Shown piece by piece: positions 8,253 through 17,198 of a DNA stretch of 64,000 nt. Numbering within the stretch: position 1 is the stretch's first letter; each line of letters opens with the position of its first letter. Where the stretch lies: positions 186,001 to 250,000 of the forward strand of contig NZ_WBOS01000001.1 in the NCBI RefSeq assembly GCF_008923245.1. The letters run 5' to 3'. A model generated the notes under the pieces. It was not told the DNA's origin. It worked only from the letters and a program-made list of their open reading frames with translations, and searched no databases. The position numbers and the translations under genes were made by a program. This stretch comes from Cytobacillus depressus. GTDB lineage: Bacteria; Bacillota; Bacilli; Bacillales; Cytobacillaceae.

Positions 8253-8466
8253 AGTCGCCCCTGCTAAGGGCGCTTCCGCTTTTCTTTGTCTAGCTCCAGC
8301 GCCTAGGGGCTCGCCGACTAAGTACGCCACGTTCTGTGGCAACGTCGGCACTAGTACGTCCTGTACGTCGGAGGTCATAAGCCAATCCATCCAGCAGGTT
8401 AAAAAACAACCTCCTTGATGGCTCGTCTTATGCTTGTCGCCCCTGTTCAAGGCGCTTCCGCTTTTC
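8253..8466 (-). repeat. Palindromic intergenic repeat, copy 1 (with duplicated end)
   Basis: Read on the minus strand it begins with the end module AAAAGCGGAAGCGCC (end near 8466). It contains GTACGTCCTGTACGTCGG on the plus strand (8354-8371) and a GCCAC/GTGGC hairpin, and ends GGCGCTGGAGCTAGACA (near 8287). A second copy of the start module, about 32 bases with a few mismatches, follows at 8254-8285. Copies with the same modules occur at about 13.6, 21.8 and 38.9 kb. It encodes nothing itself but supplies the last codons of the lipoprotein gene. Confidence 0.8.
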
Positions 8467-9427
8467 TGATCACAATTTGAAATGGGCCTTTTCCAACGGG
8501 GATTGTTATAATACTCTCTAAGTTATCGGGGTTAATAATATGGACATCATTGCTATCATAGCCGGCCACCATTAAATATTGATCTAATAAGGCCATATCA
8601 AATGGGTTAGCCCCTATTGTAGTTGAATTGATTACATTGCCATCTTCATTCAATTTATAAAGCATATTTGATCCATGACTAAGAACAAAAACATGATTGG
8701 AGAATCCTAAAAAATTTACTGGCATAGTAGGGGCTGGAATCTTGTATTTAAATTCTCCAGATTCAGAATCGTACACATGGATATCCTTTTCCACTTCAGC
8801 ACCTGATCCATGGCCTCCAATCCAAAGTTCATTTTTACCATCATTTAACCATGCTCCAGCAGCTGCCGGATGGATATGAAAATTAGCCAATTTCACCAAT
8901 TTTCTTAAATCAATCACGGTAAGCTGTTCGCGATTAAAACTTAATACATAAAGCTTTTGTTCCTTTTCAGACTCGAGAATGGTAAATGGATTCCTCTCCG
9001 TTTTAATGTCGGCTTTTTCTTGACCGTTTAGATCAAAGAAGCGAATCTTATTTTGATTTTGATCGGCCAACGCTATATACGTGTTTTTTTTAAGTAGCTT
9101 GCCGTTCACAATTCCTTTTCCTGTATTCCAGCTCCCAATCGATATTCCTAATTTTAAGGAATATAAATCAGCAGTTTCAAGCTGTTTCCCATATAGTAAT
9201 AACGTATCTCCATCTGGGAAAATAACAGCGCCAGTATATGGCTTATTCAGCTCCCAATCTGTCAGCTTTTTCATATTTACAACATCAATGAAGGAGACAG
9301 ACATATCTTTAATATTCACACTCGCGGCAATTGAAAGATCAGGTTCAATAGGGGAATATTTTTGGCTCGTACAGGAAGAAAGAAATACAGCTGCCAAAAT
9401 AATAAAAACCATTCGGAAAATAGGCAC
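8447..9427 (-). CDS. Beta-propeller lipoprotein (YVTN/YncE-like)
   Basis: A 326-residue lipoprotein. The signal peptide ends in lipobox LSSC (Cys near residue 19). The rest shows repeated beta-strand units of the YVTN/quinoprotein propeller type, for example FFDLNGQEKADI, VIDLRKLVKLANF, VHIINPDNLESIITIPVGKGPF. It should be anchored on the outer face of the membrane; ligand unknown. Its last residues (KAEAP and the stop) are encoded by the intergenic repeat, so the original C-terminus may have been altered. It lies upstream of the two-component genes and may be co-transcribed with them as a sensory partner; this is inference. Confidence 0.8.
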   Translation of the reverse strand: MPIFRMVFIILAAVFLSSCTSQKYSPIEPDLSIAASVNIKDMSVSFIDVVNMKKLTDWELNKPYTGAVIFPDGDTLLLYGKQLETADLYSLKLGISIGSWNTGKGIVNGKLLKKNTYIALADQNQNKIRFFDLNGQEKADIKTERNPFTILESEKEQKLYVLSFNREQLTVIDLRKLVKLANFHIHPAAAGAWLNDGKNELWIGGHGSGAEVEKDIHVYDSESGEFKYKIPAPTMPVNFLGFSNHVFVLSHGSNMLYKLNEDGNVINSTTIGANPFDMALLDQYLMVAGYDSNDVHIINPDNLESIITIPVGKGPFQIVIRKAEAP

Positions 9428-9509
9428 GATTTTCTCCTTTTTACATTTTTCTTCATTATATTGCCTATATGTGTTTAAATTGTGAAGTTATCCTAATATT
9501 CTTATATCC

Positions 9510-9785
9510 CTATTTCATGAGCATCATTAACTCTATATGCAGCCTCATTAATGCCAACTTACTTTCATCTGCTAATTCAGACTCCATAATTCTTTTCGTC
9601 GCTAAATAAAACTTATCCATTGGGTTTTTTCGAACACGCGGATGAGCATTCTCATCTTTCATTTCTCTCATAATAGCTTCTTTTAAAATCGCTTCAGACT
9701 CAGACCCTTCCTCAACAAAAAGTGGCCTATTTTTCCATAATTTCCGATATTCATTTAGTAAACATTTGTAATCAAGCATATTCAT
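9510..9785 (-). CDS. Hypothetical protein, 91 residues
   Basis: Begins MNMLDYKCLLNEYRKLWK and is rich in charged residues with predicted helices throughout (ESEAILKEAIMREMKDE, KLALMRLHIELMMLMK). There is no signal peptide or membrane segment. AGAAAGG precedes two possible ATG codons (first and third codon). I do not recognise the family. It lies between the lipoprotein gene, whose upstream side it shares, and a divergent zinc-ribbon gene. Confidence 0.7.
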   Translation of the reverse strand: MNMLDYKCLLNEYRKLWKNRPLFVEEGSESEAILKEAIMREMKDENAHPRVRKNPMDKFYLATKRIMESELADESKLALMRLHIELMMLMK

Positions 9786-9886
9786 CTTGCCTTTCTATAG
9801 TAGTGATAGTAGTGATACTTCCATTTTTACATATTTAAAATCGGTTTTGCAAAAAATAGGTTAACAATCATGAAAGGAGAATGTAA

Positions 9887-10126
9887 ATGAGTACACCATA
9901 TTGCTGCCCGAATTGCAAAACAAATCGCAGCCGTTTCAATATTATTAGACAAGTTCCGCAGTCTGTTAAGCTTGACCCCCAAACAGGAAACATTATTGAA
10001 CAATATTCGAGCGGAGAATTAAGCCCCTTTCACATGGCATACAAAGGTCCTGAGATTAGGGTACAATGCGGCTCGTGCGGCTTAGTCGAGGATGAGCGAA
10101 CGTTTATCAAATTTGGTCAAATGTAA
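9887..10126 (+). CDS. Small zinc-ribbon protein, 79 residues
   Basis: Two Cys pairs, CPNC near residue 8 and CGSC near residue 61, form a likely zinc ribbon. The middle (QVPQSVKLDPQTGNIIEQYSSGELSPFH) is conserved-looking but unknown to me. AAAGGAGAATG precedes the ATG. Such proteins are often nucleic-acid-binding or zinc-buffering, but no function can be assigned. It is monocistronic with a strong terminator. Confidence 0.75.
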   Translation: MSTPYCCPNCKTNRSRFNIIRQVPQSVKLDPQTGNIIEQYSSGELSPFHMAYKGPEIRVQCGSCGLVEDERTFIKFGQM

Positions 10127-10157
10127 AAAAACTTGAGATATTTACTCAAGTTTTTTT
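10125..10157. terminator. Bidirectional terminator after the zinc-ribbon gene
   Basis: AAAAAAACTTGAG pairs with CTCAAGTTTTTTT over a seven-base loop. It also overlaps the end of the convergent exported-protein gene. Confidence 0.9.
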
Positions 10158-10982
10158 ATTGAGCTTTAATTCAGTTTCTTCTAAAAAGCGCACACTATCA
10201 ATTTTCCACGCATCTGCCTGTGAAAAACGAACTAAATATATTTTTCCTTTAAAGTATTTCTTGCCTTTATTTTGAATAATAAATTCAATATCAACTGGTA
10301 CTTCAATACTTAACTCATTTAAATGATCCTCTACAGGGACAATGGACATTCGATTTAGATTTATATTTTCGATTTTTCCCAGTAGTTTTTTCTCTTTTAT
10401 TTTCTGTAAGGAAAAGGTTGATATTATTACTTCATCTTGCTGTTTAAACCCAGAAATAAAGGCACTAATGATTTCATATGGATCTGCACTGCTGGCATAT
10501 TCCTTTAATCTCCCTGCAGCTTTTAAAATCATTAATTTATGCGATAAATCCATAAAGTTTGTCCGATGGGTTGTACTTCCATGAAAATGAATACAAAAAT
10601 GGCCAGGAAAATCATTTTCTAAAGCGCCCGCTCCGTGTGGCATTCCATGCATAGAAGCCGCAATCCATTGACCTTTATGTATGACAATAATGGCTCTTCT
10701 CTTCCAACTCCATTTGCCATTATAAATTTCCTTCATTATTTTTGTTTCTTTTGCCGTTAACGGCTGCACATCGGCATGATGACTGCCCGCCCGTCTTTGC
10801 ACTTTAAATTTCTTGCCTGTTTCAACATCCATAACTGTAAATTTACTATATTTCGGCAGGACTTTATTCACCTTATCCCAAGGAAGCATCTCGATTTGAC
10901 CGCCTACTTCTTCATCAGCATTCACAGTTGTACTAAGCAATAACATCGAAACAGAAAGTAGAATTGCAACGAAAGATTTCAT
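10146..10982 (-). CDS. Exported protein with conserved Cys/His motifs, unknown function
   Basis: About 278 residues with a signal peptide (residues 1-22, probably cut after VNA). A first domain carries motifs I have seen in other spore-former exported proteins: RAGSHHADVQPLT, GKWSWKRRAI, ASMHGMPHGAG and DFPGHFCIHFHGSTTH. The conserved His and Cys cluster suggests an enzyme or a metal site acting on the cell wall, perhaps L,D-transpeptidase-like, but the YkuD signature is not present. A beta-rich domain (about 200-278) follows. Start: ATG at 10982, with GTGGAG just upstream; a GTG at 10991 is an alternative. Confidence 0.7.
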   Translation of the reverse strand: MKSFVAILLSVSMLLLSTTVNADEEVGGQIEMLPWDKVNKVLPKYSKFTVMDVETGKKFKVQRRAGSHHADVQPLTAKETKIMKEIYNGKWSWKRRAIIVIHKGQWIAASMHGMPHGAGALENDFPGHFCIHFHGSTTHRTNFMDLSHKLMILKAAGRLKEYASSADPYEIISAFISGFKQQDEVIISTFSLQKIKEKKLLGKIENINLNRMSIVPVEDHLNELSIEVPVDIEFIIQNKGKKYFKGKIYLVRFSQADAWKIDSVRFLEETELKLNKKT

Positions 10983-11072
10983 ATTCTCCACTCAATTTCT
11001 TTGTTTTATTAGCAAATCCTTTTTCCTTCTCGAATAGTTTTCAAAAAAAGCCGTAAATGTATTCATTTTGGT

Positions 11073-11105
11073 AAAAAAAAAATCGTGCTGAATTTCTACA
11101 CGATT
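11073..11105 (-). terminator. Terminator after the COG0523 GTPase gene
   Basis: On the minus strand AATCGTG pairs with CACGATT over eleven bases, followed by a run of about ten T. Confidence 0.85.
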
Positions 11106-11115
11106 CTTCCTTAAG

Positions 11116-12039
11116 TTAGGAATTTCTATTCTCTAATTGTTTTAGCTTATCATAAATCAGCTGCCAATCCACTTTTTCCCCGATAAAAACTAAGTTCAAT
11201 GGCATATTCATATTTTCCTGTAAATAAATAGGCATCCCGTATGAAAATTGAAATAAGAAAGGATAGGTCGAGAAGGTAAATTTAATATATCCTTTTATTC
11301 GGTATATTGTATCGGGCAGGTTTCGTAAGAAATTTTCAAACTCATTTTGATCCACACTGTTTTCAAACTTATAGACGAATGTACTTAGCTTTAAGTCTGT
11401 CGTAACATGTGAACTTATTTGTGAATGCTTTTTACCTCCAGATAACTTCCTTACATACTGTATTGGTACTTTCGAGTATGTAGTTAATAAAGTGAAGGCT
11501 TGACCATTCAGTGATTGAATTTCCATAGAAAGCCTTGCTTGTTCTTCTTCATTTAATACATCTGTTTTATTTAATAAAATTAAATCTGCATGACGGACTT
11601 GTTCAATTAATAGCTGCTGTACTTGGGGACTCAAAGATTTGCGGTTTAACCATCTTTCCCCATCGACTACTGAAATAATACCCTTTACATGTATTTTGTC
11701 TGCGAAAAGCGGTGACAAAACATCATCTAATACTTCAACAGGATGGGCAGCACCTGTTGCTTCTATATAAATGACATCCGGTTTTTCTAGGCTTAGCAGA
11801 CCTTGCAGTTGAGCCTCTAGTTGATCTTGAATAGAGCAGCAAATACAGCCATCAAGCAGCTCTTTGAGCGGAACATCGTCCTCAACAGCATCAGAATCAA
11901 TAGACACCTTGCCAAGCTCGTTCATCATCACAGCTACTTTTCGATTTTGCTTTTTTTCTTCTGTTAATAGCTGTTTTAATAAGGTTGTTTTTCCACTGCC
12001 AAGAAACCCGGCAAGCACATAAATTTCAGTCGTCATCAT
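11116..12039 (-). CDS. COG0523 (CobW/YciC-type) G3E GTPase, metal chaperone
   Basis: About 307 residues. The Walker A GFLGSGKTT is near residue 9, the metal-binding CxCC motif (GCICCS) near 65, Walker B-like EATGAAHP, and NKTD for guanine. A CobW C-terminal domain follows. These GTPases insert or deliver metals, commonly zinc. I choose ATG at 12039 (or 12036): the longer frame starts with a TTG lacking support. The start overlaps the end of the preceding gene by about 14 bases, so the two are translationally coupled. No Zur box is evident upstream of the pair, so zinc control is not supported. Confidence 0.85.
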   Translation of the reverse strand: MMTTEIYVLAGFLGSGKTTLLKQLLTEEKKQNRKVAVMMNELGKVSIDSDAVEDDVPLKELLDGCICCSIQDQLEAQLQGLLSLEKPDVIYIEATGAAHPVEVLDDVLSPLFADKIHVKGIISVVDGERWLNRKSLSPQVQQLLIEQVRHADLILLNKTDVLNEEEQARLSMEIQSLNGQAFTLLTTYSKVPIQYVRKLSGGKKHSQISSHVTTDLKLSTFVYKFENSVDQNEFENFLRNLPDTIYRIKGYIKFTFSTYPFLFQFSYGMPIYLQENMNMPLNLVFIGEKVDWQLIYDKLKQLENRNS

Positions 12040-12436
12040 TTTCGTCCAGTTCTCTCCTATGATCTTCAAATATGTCAATAATCAAGTTTTTTAGCTTTGC
12101 TTCTAATGAAGGGATAGATAATTTCATTAAATAACCAACTTTATGAAACATCTCCGCCTTGCATTTCCATATGGGAATCGAACTGTTTGGGAAATACATG
12201 CCATTTTTCTCCACACCAAGTTCCAAATACGACTCATAACGATCAGAAAAAATATCCTCATCGGTCGCTTGTTTCCCTTTTATTTCTCTAATTAGCTCAA
12301 TAATGAATTGCTCATTCAACGCATTGAACTTTTGCTTATACATCGTTTGAAGCTTTTTTCCTATTTGCTCACACTCTTCTTCAAGCTTAGCAATATCCTT
12401 TTTAATCTGTTCGTTTAGATCAACAATTAATTTCAA
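12026..12436 (-). CDS. Hypothetical protein upstream of the COG0523 GTPase, 136 residues
   Basis: A largely helical, charged protein: a coiled-coil-like start (IKKDIAKLEEECEQIGKKLQ), a middle with WKCKAEMFHKVGY, and an acidic tail (ELDENDDD). The start is TTG with GAGGTGG just upstream. The tail overlaps the GTPase start, which suggests that the two products act together; the acidic tail could be a metal-binding or partner segment. I do not recognise the family. Confidence 0.7.
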   Translation of the reverse strand: MKLIVDLNEQIKKDIAKLEEECEQIGKKLQTMYKQKFNALNEQFIIELIREIKGKQATDEDIFSDRYESYLELGVEKNGMYFPNSSIPIWKCKAEMFHKVGYLMKLSIPSLEAKLKNLIIDIFEDHRRELDENDDD

Positions 12437-12526
12437 AAAACCACCTCGGATTAAAATGGAGTCCTAATGACACATTTTAGCTGATTTTCTCTTATCAAAC
12501 AAACGATATGTTCTGCCTGAATAAGA

Positions 12527-12548
12527 AAAGCGAGCTAATGCCCGCTCC
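12527..12548 (-). terminator. Weak terminator after the LCP gene
   Basis: On the minus strand AGCG.GC pairs with GC.CGCT (one mismatch), followed by TTTTCTTAT. Confidence 0.5.
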
Positions 12549-13487
12549 TTAATGTGTTAATAAAAATTGCTTAATTGCTTCTTCGTTTTCATGAAAATCT
12601 AATTGAAGAACAGAGCCTGCATGCTGATAACTCTTATTTTCAAAGCTATTCGCGACAGGTATTCTTAATGTTTGAATGTCATTCACAGGATTTAAAAGAA
12701 AGCTTGCCCCCATTGAAAAAGCTTCATCAAATTTCAAATCCGTTTCGACATTTTGCATTGCTTGCTTAATAATATCGGGAAATTTCGCAATTCCTTCAAG
12801 CGTAGAAAATTGATTAATGACTTGTTCTTTCAGTGAAATTAGCACCTCTTGCTGTCTTTTAACCCTGCCAAAATCACTCATTTCATCATGTCTGAATCTA
12901 ACATAAGACAGTAGATCCTTTCCATGAAGCTTTTGTTTACCTGGCTTCACTTGTAAATTCATATCCTTGATCATTGCCTCTGTAACCACGACATCTATGC
13001 CATTTGGGGCAATCGTATCCATCATGTTAATGAAACCATTAAAGTCAATGATCGCCATATGATCGATTTTCACCCCGAAGTTTTCTTCAACCGTCCTCTT
13101 AAGCAAATCCTTTCCCCCAAGATAGTAAGCATGATTGAGCTTACTATAATGTAATGGGTGATCTGGGATTTTCACAAAACTATCCCTCATTAAGGATATA
13201 AGCTTCATCTTTTTATCGGCGGGTTCATAACGCGCAAGCATAATTGTATCTGAACGGGAATCCTTTTCTCCTCTGCTATCAACACCAATCAGCAAGAAGT
13301 TTTTTGGCTCTTTTGCTAATTTAAATGGCTCAACAGGAATAGTTGGAATATTATTTTCCATAACTTTTTCGATTACATTCATCGGTTTTGGGCTTGCTTT
13401 TTCATTCATATTTCTCTCAGAAAAGCTTGAACTGCATGCATTTAATAAAACACAAATAAAACTTAATATAAGCAGCCTTCTTAACAA
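12549..13487 (-). CDS. LytR-CpsA-Psr (LCP) family protein with lipoprotein signal
   Basis: About 312 residues. LCP enzymes attach phosphate-linked glycopolymers such as teichoic acid to peptidoglycan. Visible LCP motifs: NFLLIGVDSRGEKDSRSDTIMLARY, LISLMRDSFVKIP, KLNHAYYLGG, VDHMAIIDFNGF-like segment and LLSYVRFRHDEMSDFGRVKRQQEV with the conserved Arg residues. I choose TTG at 13487, 5 bases after AGAGGTGA; the protein then begins with a short hydrophobic segment ending in lipobox LLNAC. Most LCP proteins have a plain membrane anchor, so a lipid anchor is unusual. The gene is monocistronic. Confidence 0.85.
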   Translation of the reverse strand: MLRRLLILSFICVLLNACSSSFSERNMNEKASPKPMNVIEKVMENNIPTIPVEPFKLAKEPKNFLLIGVDSRGEKDSRSDTIMLARYEPADKKMKLISLMRDSFVKIPDHPLHYSKLNHAYYLGGKDLLKRTVEENFGVKIDHMAIIDFNGFINMMDTIAPNGIDVVVTEAMIKDMNLQVKPGKQKLHGKDLLSYVRFRHDEMSDFGRVKRQQEVLISLKEQVINQFSTLEGIAKFPDIIKQAMQNVETDLKFDEAFSMGASFLLNPVNDIQTLRIPVANSFENKSYQHAGSVLQLDFHENEEAIKQFLLTH

Positions 13488-13590
13488 ACAAATCACCTCT
13501 GATGCGGAAAAACTTTTATAGAGGGTATACATGTACTTTCATTGTTCGAAAAATAGGCTGTTTCTATACCCGGTCATTATTTGAAAAAAG

Positions 13591-13728
13591 AAAAGTGGAA
13601 GCGCTTTTGGAACAATTAAAGAACAAATTGTTCCTTCGATGACTATTCGAATGAGCTTTCCTTGTCCTGTCGCATTGTCGACACTAGTACATCCTGTACG
13701 TCGGGGCTAGGCCTAGAACTAGACAAAG
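13591..13728 (+). repeat. Palindromic intergenic repeat, copy 2
   Basis: Starts with AAAAGTGGAAGCGC, variant of the family end module. It contains a GGAACAATT/AATTGTTCC hairpin (13609-13634), the core GTACATCCTGTACGTCGG (13687-13704), and ends GGCCTAGAACTAGACAAAG. It abuts the ctpA terminator. Confidence 0.7.
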
Positions 13729-13760
13729 AAGCAGCACCTCCCTTATCGGAAACTGCTGCT
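13724..13760 (-). terminator. Terminator-like hairpin after ctpA
   Basis: On the minus strand AGCAGCA pairs with TGCTGCT. The T run is short (TTCTTT) and already belongs to the edge of repeat copy 2. Confidence 0.55.
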
Positions 13761-13767
13761 CCTTCAT

Positions 13768-15234
13768 TTATTTACTAAGCTTTTGTTTTAAAACTTCAGC
13801 GGCTTTTTGAATTTGTGTATCATTTTTATTGAGCTTTTCTCGTAATTGCCCCATTAATTTAATCGTTGATTCTCCCTTTAAAATGCCATTTACTTGCTGG
13901 CCATTTGCAGTTTGAAATTCCTCAACAGCTTTTTTAGTGTTCTCATCAAAGAAGCCATCCTCTCTGCCAGGATTAAAGCCAATTGCCGTAAGCATCTGTT
14001 GAGCGACTTTTACTTGCATCGATGATGTAGAAACCTTTAATTCTAAATCAGGATCGATAATTGGCAGTGAAGCATACTCCGGAAGTGCCACTTCATAATC
14101 TGGTTGAATGCCTTTTTTATGAATCCAGTTGCCATTTGGTGTAAGCCATTTTTCCGTTGTAAATTTCAAATTAGACCCATCTGAAAAATCCTCTGCGCGT
14201 TGTACAGTACCCTTTCCAAATGACTTCTCCCCTATGAGAGGAACATCTGCAGATTCTTTCACAGCACCAGCAAGAATCTCGGATGCACTTGCACTTCCTT
14301 TATCGATAACAACAACTAAAGGAATTTGCCGGCTTTTTGACCCTTTTGACTTTACTTCGTTTCGAGTGCCGTTGCGGTCCTCCACTTGGAAAATTGTCTT
14401 TCCTTCAGGCACAAATAAACTAGAAATTTCAATTGCCTGAGTTAACAGCCCACCAGGATTTTGTCTTAAATCAAGAACAAGGCCCTTCATGCCTTTTTGT
14501 TGTAAATCATTCAAAGTTTTGATTAATTCTTTCGACGTGTTTTCAGAAAAAGATGTAATTTGGACTTTGGCAATCCCATCCTCCATCATTTCCCCATATA
14601 CTGTCTCAATTGGAATTGTGTCACGGACAATTGGAACAGATAGTGCTTCATCCATCCCAGGTCTTTGAATAGAAAGCTCAACTTTAGTGCCTTTTTTTCC
14701 TCTAATTAAAGTGACTGCCTCTGTTGCACTCATTCCTTGAATACTTTTTCCGTCAACAGAAAGTACTTTATCATTTGGTTTGAGTCCAGCTTTTTCGGCA
14801 GGAGAGCCTTTTATTGGCGTGACAATGACAATTAATCCGCCTTGTTCCTGAATTTCTGCCCCAATTCCTTCGAAAGAAGATGAAATACTCTGATGAAAGC
14901 TTTGTGCCTCGTCGACTGTCATATAATCCGAATAAGGATCATCAAGAGCATCAACCATTCCATTAATGGCGCCATTAATTAACTTTTCTTTATCAACTTC
15001 TTGGAAATAGGAATTGTTCAACGTATCGTAAGCAGAATATAGCTTTTCGAATTCGCTGCGATCCACTCCCATTTCTACTGCCTTTTCATCTCCAAAGACA
15101 AGCGCAAATATTGTGATACCAATCGATAAAAAGACGAGAAAAAATATAAGCATGATGAAATTAAACTTTTTCATCCGAATAAAGCCTGATTCCTGTTTCA
15201 CTTCTTTATCTTGCAAACTCCTCACCACTTTCAT
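13768..15234 (-). CDS. ctpA: S41 carboxy-terminal processing protease CtpA
   Basis: 488 residues: one membrane segment (about 24-47), a PDZ domain (about 120-200, LIVIVTPIKGSPAEKAGLKPNDKVLSV region), the S41 serine protease domain with catalytic Ser in GSASASEIL and Lys in FGKGTVQ, and a C-terminal peptidoglycan-binding domain (about 405-465, QQMLTAIGFNPGREDGFFD). It cleaves proteins outside the membrane. I name it ctpA rather than ctpB because yodJ and deoD follow, as I recall from B. subtilis. The exact start is uncertain: GGTGAGGAG lies inside the first codons of the longest frame. Confidence 0.88.
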   Translation of the reverse strand: MKVVRSLQDKEVKQESGFIRMKKFNFIMLIFFLVFLSIGITIFALVFGDEKAVEMGVDRSEFEKLYSAYDTLNNSYFQEVDKEKLINGAINGMVDALDDPYSDYMTVDEAQSFHQSISSSFEGIGAEIQEQGGLIVIVTPIKGSPAEKAGLKPNDKVLSVDGKSIQGMSATEAVTLIRGKKGTKVELSIQRPGMDEALSVPIVRDTIPIETVYGEMMEDGIAKVQITSFSENTSKELIKTLNDLQQKGMKGLVLDLRQNPGGLLTQAIEISSLFVPEGKTIFQVEDRNGTRNEVKSKGSKSRQIPLVVVIDKGSASASEILAGAVKESADVPLIGEKSFGKGTVQRAEDFSDGSNLKFTTEKWLTPNGNWIHKKGIQPDYEVALPEYASLPIIDPDLELKVSTSSMQVKVAQQMLTAIGFNPGREDGFFDENTKKAVEEFQTANGQQVNGILKGESTIKLMGQLREKLNKNDTQIQKAAEVLKQKLSK

Positions 15235-15317
15235 AGCCTAGCGAAATCCTTATTGAATAGAATACCATTTTTTTGATGAAAAGAACAAAAGAAAACTTTT
15301 CGATTTTGTTTTTAATA

Positions 15318-15343
15318 TCAAAAGAAGCTAGACAAAGTCTAGC
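15318..15343 (-). terminator. Terminator after yodJ
   Basis: On the minus strand GCTAGAC-TTT-GTCTAGC is followed by TTCTTTT. Confidence 0.75.
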
Positions 15344-15350
15344 CTCCCTA

Positions 15351-16199
15351 TTATATCTTCTTCACAATTTCAAAATATTCTTCTAATGTCAGCTGTTTTT
15401 CATAAATAACTGCTGCAGCATTCTTGCCTACATATCGGAAATGCCACGGTTCGAATTTATAGCCCGTAATTTCTTCTTTACCTTTCGGGTAGCGAAGAAT
15501 AAATCCGAATCGATGAGCATTTGCAGCTACCCATTTTCCTTCTAGTGTTTCCCCAAATGCTTCTGAAAGTTCAAAATTAGCACTTTGGCTCGACATGTCC
15601 ATCGCTAATCCTGTTTGGTGTTCACTCGTTCCAGGAATTGCAACTGCTTGGACTGCCTTTTCTTCTCCATACGTATTTACTTCAGCATTAAACACAGCTT
15701 TCTGTCTTTCATACGAACGATAACCAGAAACAGCAAAAAGATGAATGTTATTTTTCTTCGCTTCAGTAAACATAGCCTCTAACGCTTTAGCTGCTTCTTC
15801 TCGCATATACGCTTTCTCAATATCTTGATCACCAAATGAATACAGCACATCTGGTCTCATTAAATCCTCTGGCGCATAACCATCAGGCAAGGAAAATTGT
15901 TTATTAACTAATGCCATTACATTAGTCGGATTTTGAATAATTTTCTTCCCATCTACTGTTATTACATCATTAAAAAAAGCCGCTTCTAAGGAAGTAGCGT
16001 CCTTTTCCTGACTTTTGCCTTCTTTCTCCTCAGAAGTTTTTTCTTTATCAGAATTAGATTCCTTCTCGCCTGTTTCACTCTCATTAGCTACATTGTTTTC
16101 CTTTTGGAAAAATGGAATCTTTTCTAAATAAGGTTCAATCTTATTACAGCCTGAGAGCATAAGCAACGATGCTGCCGTTAATACAAATAATTTCTTCAT
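15351..16199 (-). CDS. yodJ: D-alanyl-D-alanine carboxypeptidase, VanY/M15B lipoprotein (YodJ)
   Basis: 282 residues. A lipoprotein signal ends in LSGC (Cys near 18), then comes a Lys/Glu/Ser-rich linker (about 35-70) and an M15B peptidase domain. Zinc-site motifs are SGYRSYERQ, SEHQTGLAMDM (His and Asp ligands) and EPWHFRYVG (Glu base and His ligand). It trims D-Ala from peptidoglycan stem peptides at the cell surface. It sits between ctpA and deoD, as in B. subtilis, and has its own terminator. Confidence 0.9.
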   Translation of the reverse strand: MKKLFVLTAASLLMLSGCNKIEPYLEKIPFFQKENNVANESETGEKESNSDKEKTSEEKEGKSQEKDATSLEAAFFNDVITVDGKKIIQNPTNVMALVNKQFSLPDGYAPEDLMRPDVLYSFGDQDIEKAYMREEAAKALEAMFTEAKKNNIHLFAVSGYRSYERQKAVFNAEVNTYGEEKAVQAVAIPGTSEHQTGLAMDMSSQSANFELSEAFGETLEGKWVAANAHRFGFILRYPKGKEEITGYKFEPWHFRYVGKNAAAVIYEKQLTLEEYFEIVKKI

Positions 16200-16308
16200 T
16201 CTTTCACCTATCTTTAATTACTTTTACCGCCTTCCATTTTAACATGAAAATCAAATATTATCAGAGATTGTTTTGTACCATTTATTGAAAGTATTAGATA
16301 AAAGGAAA

Positions 16309-16337
16309 AGAACTGGCTCTCTTACATAACCAGTTCT
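16309..16337 (-). terminator. Terminator after deoD
   Basis: On the minus strand AGAACTGG pairs with CCAGTTCT over thirteen bases, followed by TTTCCTTTT. Confidence 0.8.
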
Positions 16338-16346
16338 AAAATAAAC

Positions 16347-17051
16347 CTATTTATTTATTGCCGCTTCTAGGGCTACCTCAATCATTTCACTGAAGGTTGT
16401 TTGTCTTTCTTCGGCTGTCGTTTCTTCCCCAGTTAAAATATGGTCACTAACCGTTAAGACAGATAATGCATTTCTGCCAAATTTTGCAGCAAGAGTATAT
16501 AGAGCCGATGACTCCATTTCAATCGCCAATATTTGATATTTAGCCCATTTTTCTAATTCAGAGTTGTCATTATAGAACATATCAGATGTAAATACATTTC
16601 CGACTTTTAGGTGAAGTCCTTTTTGTACTCCAGCCTCATAAGCGGCTTTCAATAGGTCAAAGTTCGCTGTTGGAGCAAAATCAACTCCGCCAAATGTTAA
16701 ACGATTCATTTGCGAATCCGAGGATGCTGACATCGCTAAAATAACATCTCGAACCTTTACATCCTTTTGAATTGCTCCGCATGTGCCTACACGAATTAAA
16801 TTTTGCACATTATAGCTTTGCATAAGTTCATTAATATAAATCGAAATAGATGGAACGCCCATCCCTGTTCCTTGAACAGAAATTCGATGTCCCTTATATG
16901 TACCAGTAAAACCGAGCATGCCACGAACTTCATTATAGCATGTAGCATTCTCTAAAAATGTTTCAGCAATATATTTAGCCCGTAAAGGATCACCGGGTAA
17001 TAGGACTGTTTCTGCGATCTCATTTTCTTTTGCACCAATATGTATACTCAT
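16347..17051 (-). CDS. deoD: Purine nucleoside phosphorylase DeoD
   Basis: 234 residues, the usual length of the hexameric DeoD type. It splits purine (deoxy)nucleosides with phosphate into base and (deoxy)ribose-1-phosphate. Visible motifs: [14 protein letters not shown], the phosphate-binding [20 protein letters not shown] for the ribose, and the catalytic Asp in VSDHILTGE. The gene has its own terminator and is not linked here with drm or pdp. Confidence 0.95.
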   Translation of the reverse strand: MSIHIGAKENEIAETVLLPGDPLRAKYIAETFLENATCYNEVRGMLGFTGTYKGHRISVQGTGMGVPSISIYINELMQSYNVQNLIRVGTCGAIQKDVKVRDVILAMSASSDSQMNRLTFGGVDFAPTANFDLLKAAYEAGVQKGLHLKVGNVFTSDMFYNDNSELEKWAKYQILAIEMESSALYTLAAKFGRNALSVLTVSDHILTGEETTAEERQTTFSEMIEVALEAAINK

Positions 17052-17198
17052 TCAAATAGCCTCCCAAAAAAATCTTACGTTAATTGTACCCTATACACTA
17101 TATCATAATTCCATTAGCCAATAAAACATTGAACTATGAGCATGTTTTTTATCCATCAGGGTAAGCTATTTATAGCTTTGGAAGAGGAGGTAATTAAA

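Noticed and set aside
8223..8450. 75-codon minus-strand frame before the response regulator
   Set aside because: It is read entirely from repeat copy 1 and has no ribosome binding site or family likeness.
8253..8466. CRISPR-like array
   Set aside because: Only two copies of the 32-base end module, 182 bases apart; no regular spacers and no cas genes.
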